Shown here piece after piece: positions 7,442 to 14,469 of a stretch of 35,450 nt of DNA. The stretch's first letter is position 1, and each line of letters begins with the position of its first letter. Where the stretch lies: the NCBI GenBank assembly GCA_937919015.1, contig CALFPN010000061.1, forward strand, positions 1 through 35,450. Reading direction: 5' to 3'. A program made the translations under genes and the position numbers. Origin of the DNA: an uncultured Clostridia bacterium (lineage in GTDB: Bacteria > Bacillota > Clostridia > Lachnospirales > Anaerotignaceae). The notes under the pieces were generated by a model that was not told the DNA's origin, made no database searches, and was given only the letters and a program-made list of their open reading frames with translations.

Positions 7442-8236
7442 ATGAAAACACATCTTAGAGTATTTGCTATCGTAGTATTTATATTGGTAATCGGCTGCGG
7501 AACAGCATCTGCTTACAGCAAAGCGAATATGCAATCAGTAGTAATCAACATCGACGGTGCTCCCAGAATGGTTTCCACAGATAAGGAAACTGTGGGCGAG
7601 CTGCTGGAAGATATGGAAAACACCATCGACACAGACTATATTCTGAATGACGCTAAAAAAAGCGACCCCATCGAAGCGATGATGACCCTTTCTCTGACAT
7701 CTGTTACAGAAAAAACAGTGGCAGAAACAAAAGAAGTCCCCTTTAAAACCATCGAACGTGCCAACCCCAAAATGGAAATCGGCAAAAAGAAAGTGGTACA
7801 GGAAGGCCAGAACGGCGTTTCTTCCATCATCAGCAAAGAAATTTACCATGGCAACGAACTGATCGAAACAAAGTTCGTAGAAGAAAAGGTAACAACTCCC
7901 GTACAGAATAAAATCGTAGAATATGGCACAACAGGTATGATCGACGGCCATGCTTACACAAAACAGATCAGCGCGAAGGTAACTGCTTACACTCCTTATG
8001 ACGCAGGCTGTAACGGCGTAACAGCCACAGGCACAGCAGCGAAAAAGGGCGTAATCGCAGTAGACCCCAGAGTGATCCCCCTGGGCACAAAGGTTTACAT
8101 TCCCGGTTACGGCGTAGCAGTGGCACAGGATACAGGTGGTGCTATCAAAGGCAATCGTATTGATGTTTGCTATGCTACAAAAGGAGAAGCATTCAGCTGG
8201 GGCGTAAGAAACGTTCCCGTATATATCCTGCAATAA
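7442..8236 (+). CDS. Secreted DUF348/G5/3D-domain cell-wall protein (YabE/RpfB-like)
   Basis: Exported protein of 264 residues, probably a peptidoglycan-remodelling enzyme. A signal peptide covers about residues 1-24 (cleavage near TASA-YS). A ubiquitin-like DUF348 segment follows (about 30-75, VVINIDGAPRMVSTDKETVGE), then a G5 domain (about 95-160, VPFKTIERANPKMEIGKKKVVQ). The C-terminal 3D barrel (about 170-264) holds the name-giving aspartates in AVDPRVIPLG, QDTGGAIKG and RIDVCY. 3D domains are related to MltA-type lytic transglycosylases; activity here is inferred. ATG 7442 has AAGGAGG 5 nt upstream. It is monocistronic, with a long structured leader and its own terminator. Confidence 0.9.
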   Translation: MKTHLRVFAIVVFILVIGCGTASAYSKANMQSVVINIDGAPRMVSTDKETVGELLEDMENTIDTDYILNDAKKSDPIEAMMTLSLTSVTEKTVAETKEVPFKTIERANPKMEIGKKKVVQEGQNGVSSIISKEIYHGNELIETKFVEEKVTTPVQNKIVEYGTTGMIDGHAYTKQISAKVTAYTPYDAGCNGVTATGTAAKKGVIAVDPRVIPLGTKVYIPGYGVAVAQDTGGAIKGNRIDVCYATKGEAFSWGVRNVPVYILQ

Positions 8237-8242
8237 AAAATC

Positions 8243-8274
8243 AAGGCTTAGACCAAAGGGTCTAAGCCTTTTTT
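8243..8274. terminator. Bidirectional terminator between two convergent genes
   Basis: A perfect 12-bp stem, AAGGCTTAGACC (8243-8254) with GGTCTAAGCCTT (8259-8270), loop AAAG, followed by T on the plus strand and by GATTTTTT on the minus strand. It serves the 3D-protein gene and the Nim-like gene. Confidence 0.92.
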
Positions 8275-8287
8275 GTATGCCGGAATA

Positions 8288-8767
8288 TCAGCGCGCATTC
8301 ACCTTGCCGGACAGGGTCTGCAGATCCACGCGGACAACGCCGGTAATGTCCATTTTTGGCAGGATATACGCCTCAGAATCTTTAAAAGATGCAGGGGCGT
8401 ATTTTTTGGTAATCAGCTGCAGGGCATGGTATTTTTCCTCCCTGTCCTCCACGATAACTGCAATGCCTTCTGCGATGACGCTTTCATAACGATGGGTATA
8501 GTTTTCTTCGTCCACATAGGTTTTGCCAACAAAAGTCATACAGACTTTATTGTTTGCCTTGATATTTTCGATTTTTCTGCCCACATTGGCGGCGCAGTGG
8601 AAATACACCTGATCCCCATCCATCACATGGGAAACAGCAACGCCATAGGGCTGCCCTTCTTTGTCGGCTGTCATAAAAATGGCGTATTCTGCATTTTCTA
8701 TAATCTCTCTGGCTTTTTCTTCCGAAACCAGCCTGTCTTTTCTGCGCATTGGCCTTCCTTCTCTCAT
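8288..8767 (-). CDS. Pyridoxamine-5'-phosphate-oxidase-like flavoprotein (Nim type)
   Basis: Split-barrel FMN-binding protein of about 159 residues, of the NimA/5-nitroimidazole-reductase-like group. The characteristic N terminus (MRRKDRLVSEEKAREII) is followed by YAIFMTADKEGQPYGVAVSHVMDGDQVYFHCAA and GRKIENIKANNKVCMTFVG, which form the barrel and flavin site. The cellular substrate is unknown; family membership alone does not prove nitroimidazole resistance. ATG 8767 lies 6 nt from GGAGGG (8774-8779); ATG 8770 and ATG 8749 (giving MRRKDR) are possible alternatives. It stands alone and shares a bidirectional terminator with the convergent 3D-protein gene. Confidence 0.88.
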   Translation of the reverse strand: MREGRPMRRKDRLVSEEKAREIIENAEYAIFMTADKEGQPYGVAVSHVMDGDQVYFHCAANVGRKIENIKANNKVCMTFVGKTYVDEENYTHRYESVIAEGIAVIVEDREEKYHALQLITKKYAPASFKDSEAYILPKMDITGVVRVDLQTLSGKVNAR

Positions 8768-8875
8768 CATAATCCCTCCATTCTGATTCTAGTCTAGCAT
8801 AAAAATAAATATCCCAAAAGAGTAGGATCTATATTTTTTGAGAAAATATCTCTATGTGACTGCATCACGGCTTTG

Positions 8876-8904
8876 TTGACTTATGTCAGAAAAAGGTCTA
8901 TACT
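8876..8904 (+). promoter_or_regulatory. copA promoter with overlapping dyad
   Basis: TTGACT (8876-8881), a 17-bp spacer and TATACT (8899-8904). The -35 element is half of a dyad, TTGAC (8876-8880) N4 GTCAG (8885-8889), an arrangement typical of CRP/FNR-family sites. A second dyad, TGTGA (8855-8859) N5 TCACG (8865-8869), lies upstream. Which regulator binds is unknown; no copper-type CopY box (TACA-N2-TGTA) is visible. Confidence 0.75.
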
Positions 8905-8958
8905 TTACCCTAAGGAGTTTTCTTCAACTAACCAAAAAATCAACGGAGGTGTTCCGAT

Positions 8959-11499
8959 TTGAAACAAAAATTCGACGTGACGGGCATGACCTGTTCCGCC
9001 TGCTCTGCCCATGTGGAAAAGGCAGTGCGGAAATTGGAAGGCATCGATACCGTCAGTGTAAATCTTTTGAAAAACAGCATGGTGGTGGAATATGACGAGA
9101 CTGCTCTCCATGCCGATGACATCATCAACGCCGTAAAAAGCGGCGGCTACGGCGCATCCCTGCAGGGCGCAACTGCCGGCAACGCTTTCGCGTCGCCCGA
9201 ACCGCCCAAAAATATCGCTTTGGAAGAAATGAAGGTGATGAAAAACCGACTGGTATCTTCCTTCTGCTTCCTTGTCCCCCTGTTCTATATCTCCATGGGG
9301 CATATGATGGGTGCCCCCCTGCCTGCCATCCTGACAGGCAACGAAAATAGCATGCTTTTCGCCCTGACCCAACTCTTACTGGCAACGCCCATTCTCATCA
9401 TCAATAAAAAATTCTTTCTGGTGGGCTTCAAAGCCCTCTTCAACAAAGCCCCCAACATGGATTCTCTGGTGGCATTGGGCTCTGCGGCATCTTATCTTTA
9501 CAGTATTTTTGCCATCTATGCCATGGGCTATCATTTAGGTCACGGCAATCTGGAAATGGCTCACCATTACGGCATGGAGCTGTATCTGGAAGGGGCAGCC
9601 ATGATTTTGACCCTCATCACCGTAGGGAAATACATGGAGACCCGCTCCAAGGGCAAAACCTCCGAAGCCATCAGCAAGCTGATGGATCTGGCACCGAAAA
9701 CGGCAACTGTCCTCAGAAACGGAAAGGAAAAAGTAATCCCCGTGGAACAGGTGGCCGTTGGTGATATTGTTGTGGTGCGCCCCGGCCAATCCATCCCCGT
9801 GGACGGTAAAATTCTCGAAGGCTTCTCTGCCGTGGATGAAAGTGCCATCACCGGGGAATCCATCCCCGTTGATAAACAGGCCGGCGACATGGTCATCGGC
9901 GCAACGGTCAATAAAACAGGCTTCTTCAAGATGGAGGCCACCCGTGTCGGCAGTGATACGACCCTTTCACAGATCATCAATCTGGTGGAAGAAGCCGGTG
10001 CATCCAAGGCTCCCATTGCCAAACTAGCAGATACCGTCAGCGGTATTTTTGTTCCGGTGGTCATCACTATCGCCATTCTTGCCACAGTGGTGTGGATGTT
10101 TGTGGGACAGCCCTTTTCCTTCGCGCTGTCCATCGGCATTGCTGTCCTTGTCATTTCCTGCCCCTGTGCCTTGGGTCTGGCAACGCCTACGGCCATCATG
10201 GTGGGCACCGGCAAGGGTGCGGAATATGGTATTCTGGTGAAGTCTGCCGAAAGTCTGGAGATCGCCCATAAAATCGACACGGTGGTTCTGGATAAAACAG
10301 GCACCTTGACAGAAGGGCATCCCGTAGTGACAGACGTACTGCCCGCCCCCGGTGTCCTGCGGAATCCTTTTCTCAGAATGGCCGCTTCCATGGAAGCTCT
10401 ATCCGAGCATCCTCTGGCAGAAGCCATTGTGAAGTATGCAGAAGAAAAGGAAATCAGCCTGAATGATGCGGAAAATCTCAAGGCAACGGCTGGTCAGGGC
10501 ATTGCAGCCGATGTGAACGGCAAGCACCTTCTGGGCGGTAACTTAAAGATGATGCAGGAACAAAACATCGACCTGAAAGGATTCGAGGAAAAAGCCATCC
10601 AACTGGCAGAAGAAGGCAAAACCCCCCTGTTCTTTGCAGAGGGCGAAAAATTTCTGGGCATACTTGCTCTGGCAGACACTTTGAAGCCCACCAGCAAAGA
10701 CGCCGTGGAAGCCTTTCATCAAATGGGCATTGACGTGATTATGCTGACAGGGGATAATCGACGGACAGCAGATGCCATTGCGGAAAAACTGGGCATAGAA
10801 GCCATCGCAGAAGTCTTGCCTCAGGATAAGGAAATGGAAGTGCGCCACCTGCAGGAAAAAGGGAAAAAGGTTGCCATGATCGGTGATGGCATCAACGATG
10901 CCCCCGCTTTGACCCGCGCAGATGTGGGCATCGCCATTGGCGCGGGCACGGACGTTGCCATGGAATCGGCTGATATCGTGCTGATGAAGAGCGACCTGAT
11001 GGATGCGGTAACAGCGGTGCAGCTGAGCCATGCTACCATCCGAAACATCAAACAGAACCTGTTCTGGGCCTTCTTCTACAATGTCTGCGGCATCCCTCTG
11101 GCAGCAGGCGTGTTCTACGCCGCCTTCGGCTGGAAGCTGAACCCCATGTTCGCGGCTGCGGCCATGAGCTTCAGTTCCTTCTTCGTTGTAAGCAACGCCC
11201 TGCGACTGAAATTATTCAAACCGACCCATTCTGCTGTGAAAACAGCAGCGATCATAAACGAAAATAAAATGCAAAATAAGGAGGAAATTCTGATGAAAAA
11301 AACATTGAAAATCGAAGGTATGATGTGCCACCACTGCACAGGCAGAGTGGACAAAGCTCTGAACGAAATGGACGGCGTGAAAGCAACCGTTTCTCTGGAA
11401 GACAAATCCGCGGAAGTAGAACTGAGCAAGGATATCAGCGATGAAGAACTGGTGAAAGTGGTGACAGACGCCGGCTACGAAGTGGTAGACATCCTGTAA
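8959..11499 (+). CDS. copA: Copper-exporting P1B-type ATPase with a fused C-terminal CopZ-like domain
   Basis: ATP-driven Cu(I) pump of the cell membrane, 846 residues. Order: N-terminal heavy-metal domain (GMTCSAC, C12 and C15), membrane helices, actuator with TGES, the CPC transport motif (C401-P-C403), phosphorylation site DKTGT (D445), SEHPLAEA, ATP-domain TGDNRRTAD, and GDGINDAP. The pump proper ends near residue 760. A linker of about 20 residues then runs in frame into a second heavy-metal domain from residue 779 (GMMCHHC, C790 and C793). That domain has its own ribosome site and ATG at 11293, so the gene looks like copA and copZ joined. The start is TTG 8959, with GGAGGT at 8945-8950. 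A fusion, an indel or a sequence error are all possible. Confidence 0.95.
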   Translation: MKQKFDVTGMTCSACSAHVEKAVRKLEGIDTVSVNLLKNSMVVEYDETALHADDIINAVKSGGYGASLQGATAGNAFASPEPPKNIALEEMKVMKNRLVSSFCFLVPLFYISMGHMMGAPLPAILTGNENSMLFALTQLLLATPILIINKKFFLVGFKALFNKAPNMDSLVALGSAASYLYSIFAIYAMGYHLGHGNLEMAHHYGMELYLEGAAMILTLITVGKYMETRSKGKTSEAISKLMDLAPKTATVLRNGKEKVIPVEQVAVGDIVVVRPGQSIPVDGKILEGFSAVDESAITGESIPVDKQAGDMVIGATVNKTGFFKMEATRVGSDTTLSQIINLVEEAGASKAPIAKLADTVSGIFVPVVITIAILATVVWMFVGQPFSFALSIGIAVLVISCPCALGLATPTAIMVGTGKGAEYGILVKSAESLEIAHKIDTVVLDKTGTLTEGHPVVTDVLPAPGVLRNPFLRMAASMEALSEHPLAEAIVKYAEEKEISLNDAENLKATAGQGIAADVNGKHLLGGNLKMMQEQNIDLKGFEEKAIQLAEEGKTPLFFAEGEKFLGILALADTLKPTSKDAVEAFHQMGIDVIMLTGDNRRTADAIAEKLGIEAIAEVLPQDKEMEVRHLQEKGKKVAMIGDGINDAPALTRADVGIAIGAGTDVAMESADIVLMKSDLMDAVTAVQLSHATIRNIKQNLFWAFFYNVCGIPLAAGVFYAAFGWKLNPMFAAAAMSFSSFFVVSNALRLKLFKPTHSAVKTAAIINENKMQNKEEILMKKTLKIEGMMCHHCTGRVDKALNEMDGVKATVSLEDKSAEVELSKDISDEELVKVVTDAGYEVVDIL
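11293..11499 (+). CDS. copZ: CopZ-like copper chaperone from an internal in-frame start
   Basis: The last 68 codons of the copA frame form a complete HMA metallochaperone (KKTLKIEGMMCHHCTGRVDK...GYEVVDIL), the usual length of CopZ. AAGGAGG (11278-11284) lies 8 nt before ATG 11293, an ideal independent translation start, so a free chaperone is probably made as well as any fused form. CopZ carries Cu(I) to CopA. The linker ahead reads like an untranslated spacer: the other two frames have TAA at 11255-11257 and at 11277-11279, the latter merging with the ribosome site as is common at a copA end. Confidence 0.6.
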   Translation: MKKTLKIEGMMCHHCTGRVDKALNEMDGVKATVSLEDKSAEVELSKDISDEELVKVVTDAGYEVVDIL

Positions 11500-11503
11500 G
11501 TCA

Positions 11504-11679
11504 GGGGTTTCACCCCCGACACCCCCACCAAGGGAGTCACTCCCTTGGAACCCGATACGAAACAGCATGAAATGCTGTTTCAATTAGGGGTTAAGCATTG
11601 CGGCAACGCCGCTAGCCTAGGGGCAATGCCCCCAATGGGGGAATCATTCCCCTTGCAGGGTTTGGGACAGCGTCCCAAA
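11504..11679. repeat. Array of seven adjacent inverted repeats with three-base loops
   Basis: Seven perfect stems follow one another: GGGGT/ACCCC (11504-11516, loop TTC), CCAAGGGAG/CTCCCTTGG (11528-11548, loop TCA), AAACAGCAT/ATGCTGTTT (11560-11580, loop GAA), GCGGC/GCCGC (11600-11612, loop AAC), GGGGC/GCCCC (11620-11632, loop AAT), GGGGAA/TTCCCC (11638-11652, loop TCA) and TTTGGGAC/GTCCCAAA (11661-11679, loop AGC). Parts recur at 12718-12784 and 27808-27886, so this is a dispersed, modular intergenic repeat. No open frame, transposase or clear target duplication was seen. Confidence 0.85.
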
Positions 11680-11694
11680 AGAAAAAACAAAAAG

Positions 11695-11725
11695 AAAGGA
11701 CGAGAATCAAATCTCGTCCTTTTTT
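11695..11725. terminator. Bidirectional terminator between copA and dusB
   Basis: An 11-bp stem, AAAGGACGAGA (11695-11705) with TCTCGTCCTTT (11712-11722), with T runs on both strands. Confidence 0.92.
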
Positions 11726-11733
11726 ATTTCCCA

Positions 11734-12699
11734 TTATTTATGATTTACCAGATACCCTCTCAGGAGTTCCTCCAACTGTTCCATGGTCTCCGCATAATTC
11801 AGTTTGCCCCGCAGTTCCGCCGCTCCGGGCAGCCCTTTCATATACCACGCCATGTGCTTTCGCATTTCACGGACACCAATATATTCGCCTTTATAATCGA
11901 TCAGCATCTGCGCATGGCGCAGAGCCTTTTCCACCCGTTCTTCCCCTGTGGGTTCGGGCAGAATTTCCCCCGTCTGCAGATAATGCAGGATCCGTTGGAA
12001 GATCCAGGGATTCCCCTGAGCACCGCGGCCCACCATCAGCGCATCACAGCCCGTATATTCCAGCAGGTTTTTCGCATCCTGAGGGGTAAACACATCACCA
12101 TTGCCGATGACGGGAATATTGACCGCTTCCTTCACCTGTTTGATAATATCCCAGTCCGCCTTGCCGCTATAGTACTGCTCTCTGGTTCTGCCATGCACCG
12201 CCACGGCAGATGCCCCGTTTGCTTCTGCAATTTTCGCAATTTCCACCGCATTGATATGGTCATCATCGAAGCCCTTACGGAATTTGATGGTCACAGGCTT
12301 GGACTGGCTTTCCACCAGAGATTTCACGATTTTACCCACCAGTTCCGGTGTCTTCATCAGACAGGAACCTTCGCCGTTTTTTACGATCTTCGGCGCAGGG
12401 CAGCCCATATTCACATCAATGATGTCGATGGGATAGGGTTCGATCTTCTTTGCCATGGCCCCCAGAATTTCAGGATCGGAGCCAAAAAGCTGCACCGCCA
12501 CGGGGCGTTCCTTGGGGTCGATTTCCAAAAGCTCCGTTGTGTTTTTATTGTCGTATAAAATGCCCTTGGCACTGACCATTTCGGAATATACCAAACCACA
12601 GCCCATTTCCTTGCAAAGGATACGGAAGGGCAGGTCTGTGACCCCGGCCATGGGTGCCAGAAAGACGTTATTTTCTAATTCCAGATTACCAATTTTCAT
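11734..12699 (-). CDS. dusB: tRNA-dihydrouridine synthase (DusB family)
   Basis: FMN enzyme that reduces uridines in the tRNA D-loop, 321 residues. The TIM barrel begins with FLAPMAGVTDLPFR (13-26), holds the catalytic Cys in NMGCPAPK (C100), and then GSCLMKTPELV, AVHGRTREQYYSG, VIGNGDVFTPQDA and MVGRGAQGNPWIF of the flavin-phosphate site. A helical RNA-binding tail follows from about 240. ATG 12699 has AAAGGAG about 8 nt upstream. It lies downstream of the coaX pair, but a terminator and a repeat element separate them, so it probably has its own transcript. Confidence 0.95.
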   Translation of the reverse strand: MKIGNLELENNVFLAPMAGVTDLPFRILCKEMGCGLVYSEMVSAKGILYDNKNTTELLEIDPKERPVAVQLFGSDPEILGAMAKKIEPYPIDIIDVNMGCPAPKIVKNGEGSCLMKTPELVGKIVKSLVESQSKPVTIKFRKGFDDDHINAVEIAKIAEANGASAVAVHGRTREQYYSGKADWDIIKQVKEAVNIPVIGNGDVFTPQDAKNLLEYTGCDALMVGRGAQGNPWIFQRILHYLQTGEILPEPTGEERVEKALRHAQMLIDYKGEYIGVREMRKHMAWYMKGLPGAAELRGKLNYAETMEQLEELLRGYLVNHK

Positions 12700-12717
12700 A
12701 TAGCCGCTCCTTTCTTG

Positions 12718-12784
12718 AGAGTTTCACCCTCAAACTCCCACAAGGGGAATGATTCCCCTCGGCAGGGTGCAGGGACAGCGTCCC
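12718..12784. repeat. Second copy of the triloop inverted-repeat family
   Basis: Shares order and sequence with the end of the 11.5-kb array: GAGAGT/ACCCTC (12718-12732, loop TTC, one mismatch), GGGGAA/TTCCCC (12744-12758, loop TGA), then GCAGGGT, then GGGAC/GTCCC (12772-12784, loop AGC). The middle hairpins of the 11.5-kb copy are absent. It lies in the dusB upstream region. Confidence 0.75.
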
Positions 12785-12786
12785 GC

Positions 12787-12818
12787 AAAAAAGAATAACA
12801 GGCGAGTAGTCGCCTGTT
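12787..12818 (-). terminator. Terminator downstream of the coaX pair
   Basis: A 9-bp stem, AACAGGCGA (12797-12805) with TCGCCTGTT (12810-12818), loop GTAG. On the minus strand it is followed by ATTCTTTTTT. Confidence 0.88.
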
Positions 12819-12825
12819 GCCTTTC

Positions 12826-13593
12826 TTATTTATTTTTCTCGTACAGAATGCGCAGACCCTTCAATGTCAATGCAGGATCCAGCACATCAAAAATTTCGTT
12901 ATTGGGATCGATCACCTTTGCCAGACCACCTGTAGCAATGACTTTCATATCTGGCAGGTTCAGCTGTTCCCGCAAGGTCTGGATGATATATTTCGTCTGA
13001 CCGATATGTCCCAGCACCAGACCGGCCTGCAGACTGTCCACCGTATTCTTCGCAATAATGGACTTCGGTTTCTTGATCTCGATCTTTGGCAGCTGTGCTG
13101 CTTTCTGATACAAAGCATCGGCACAGGAAGAAATACCGGGCGTAATAAACCCTGTGATAAACTCATTCTTTTCATTGATGACATCGAAGGTATTGGCTGT
13201 ACCATAGTCAATGACAATGGCTGGGCCGCCGTAAATTTCATTGGCCGCCACCAGATCAACGATACGATCCGCACCTACGGATTTCGGATCATCCCGTTTC
13301 ACCACAATGCCTGTTTTCATGCCTACGCTTACGATCATCGGCTCAATACCAAAATATTTGCGAATCCCCTGGGTCAGAGAATACATGATATCCGGCACAA
13401 CAGAAGAAATGATGACTGCTTCCACTGCCTGAATATCCACTCCTGCCGCATCAAACAGGCCATGGATGAGCATACCTGTTTCGTCCGCAGTGCGGTTGCC
13501 GCCGGTGGTCATTCGCCAGCAGTTGACCAGTTCTTCCCCTTCATATAAGCCTAAAACAAAGTTGGTGTTCCCAACGTCGATTACCAAAAGCAT
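12826..13593 (-). CDS. coaX: Type III pantothenate kinase, downstream copy
   Basis: Phosphorylates pantothenate in the first step of coenzyme A synthesis; type III enzymes use an ASKHA fold and do not respond to CoA feedback. All family signatures are standard in this 255-residue copy: DVGNTN (6-11), SSVVPDI, GADRI with the catalytic Asp, DYGTANTFD (phosphate loop 2), and IATGGLAKVI. ATG 13593 has AGGAGG just upstream. It starts 15 bp after a second coaX and clearly arose by tandem duplication. The neighbouring ECF S-component suggests that imported pantothenate is the substrate. Confidence 0.95.
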   Translation of the reverse strand: MLLVIDVGNTNFVLGLYEGEELVNCWRMTTGGNRTADETGMLIHGLFDAAGVDIQAVEAVIISSVVPDIMYSLTQGIRKYFGIEPMIVSVGMKTGIVVKRDDPKSVGADRIVDLVAANEIYGGPAIVIDYGTANTFDVINEKNEFITGFITPGISSCADALYQKAAQLPKIEIKKPKSIIAKNTVDSLQAGLVLGHIGQTKYIIQTLREQLNLPDMKVIATGGLAKVIDPNNEIFDVLDPALTLKGLRILYEKNK

Positions 13594-13608
13594 CTGCTTT
13601 CCTCCTAT

Positions 13609-14388
13609 TTAACGGCGACCTTTATTCTTTTCATAGATCAGGCGCAGGCCCTTCAATGCAAGAACTGGATCGTAAACATCAAAAATACCTTTTTCTTCCT
13701 CGTAGATCACTCTGCCCAAACCACCTGTTGCAATAACCTTCATATCTGGACAGTCAAAGTGCTTTCTGATCTCACCGATAATATAGCGAGCTTCCCCGAT
13801 ATGCCCAAAAACCAGACCCGCCTGCATGCTTTCCACCGTATTTTTCGTGATGACACTGCCGGGGCTGACGATTTCAAACTTTGGCAGGTTTGCCGCCTTC
13901 TGATACAAGGCATCGGCGCAGGTCTGAAGCCCCGGTGCCGTAATCCCTGTCAGGAATTCTCCCTTGTCACTGACCACATCAAAGGTGGTCGCTGTGCTGT
14001 AATCCACCACAATGGCAGGGCCGCCATAAATTTCATAAGCCGCCACCAGATTCACAATACGGTCGGTTCCCATTTCCTTGGGATTTTCCATACGCAGGTT
14101 AATCCCCGTCTTGATACCGGCACGCACTACAATGGGGTCTTTTTCCAGGAATTTTTTGATGCCGTTTAATGTGGAATACATCACATTTGGCACAACAGAA
14201 GAAACAATGACTGCTTCGATATCCTTCACAGAAACGTCAGAATATTCAAACAGATTGCGGATCATCAAACCTGTTTCATCGGCCGTACGTCCGCTCTGGG
14301 TAGAGAGACGCCAGTTTGCGATCAGCTTGTCTCCGTCAAATACGCCAAAAACCATATTTGTATTGCCCACATCGATTACCAATAACAT
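13609..14388 (-). CDS. coaX: Type III pantothenate kinase, upstream divergent copy
   Basis: Paralogue of the following gene, 259 residues, with the same first step of CoA synthesis as its predicted role. DVGNTN, SSVVPNV and IATGGLGRVI are present. Two signature positions differ from the usual form: GTDRI replaces GADRI (the catalytic Asp is kept), and DYSTATTFD has Ser where DxGTATTFD has Gly in phosphate loop 2. The change may alter ATP binding or may be a tolerated variant. ATG 14388 has AGGAGAAGG upstream. It could be read from the upstream transporter transcript or from a weak TATAAT at 14474-14469. Confidence 0.93.
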   Translation of the reverse strand: MLLVIDVGNTNMVFGVFDGDKLIANWRLSTQSGRTADETGLMIRNLFEYSDVSVKDIEAVIVSSVVPNVMYSTLNGIKKFLEKDPIVVRAGIKTGINLRMENPKEMGTDRIVNLVAAYEIYGGPAIVVDYSTATTFDVVSDKGEFLTGITAPGLQTCADALYQKAANLPKFEIVSPGSVITKNTVESMQAGLVFGHIGEARYIIGEIRKHFDCPDMKVIATGGLGRVIYEEEKGIFDVYDPVLALKGLRLIYEKNKGRR

Positions 14389-14422
14389 AAGCCTTCTCCT
14401 ATTCGGAATTTTTCAATAAGAA

Positions 14423-14448
14423 CGGCACAGAACATCCATCCTGTGCCG
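14423..14448 (-). terminator. Hairpin between the ECF S-component and coaX genes
   Basis: A perfect 8-bp stem, CGGCACAG (14423-14430) with CTGTGCCG (14441-14448). The minus-strand tail, TTCTTATT, is only a weak U-tract, so it may end some transcripts or simply mark the transcript boundary. Confidence 0.45.
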
Positions 14449-14469
14449 CATGAATTACCTCATGATATA

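Noticed and set aside
8899..8923. CsoR-type copper operator around TTTACCCTAAGGAG
   Set aside because: The two halves are not good inverted copies of each other; the match is too weak to claim.
11504..11679. CRISPR array after copA
   Set aside because: The hairpins differ from one another in sequence and there are no identical direct repeats or regular spacers.
11545..12558. A 337-codon plus-strand frame across the repeat array and dusB
   Set aside because: It reads through the bidirectional terminator and is antisense to dusB; the product is His/Phe-rich without a domain.
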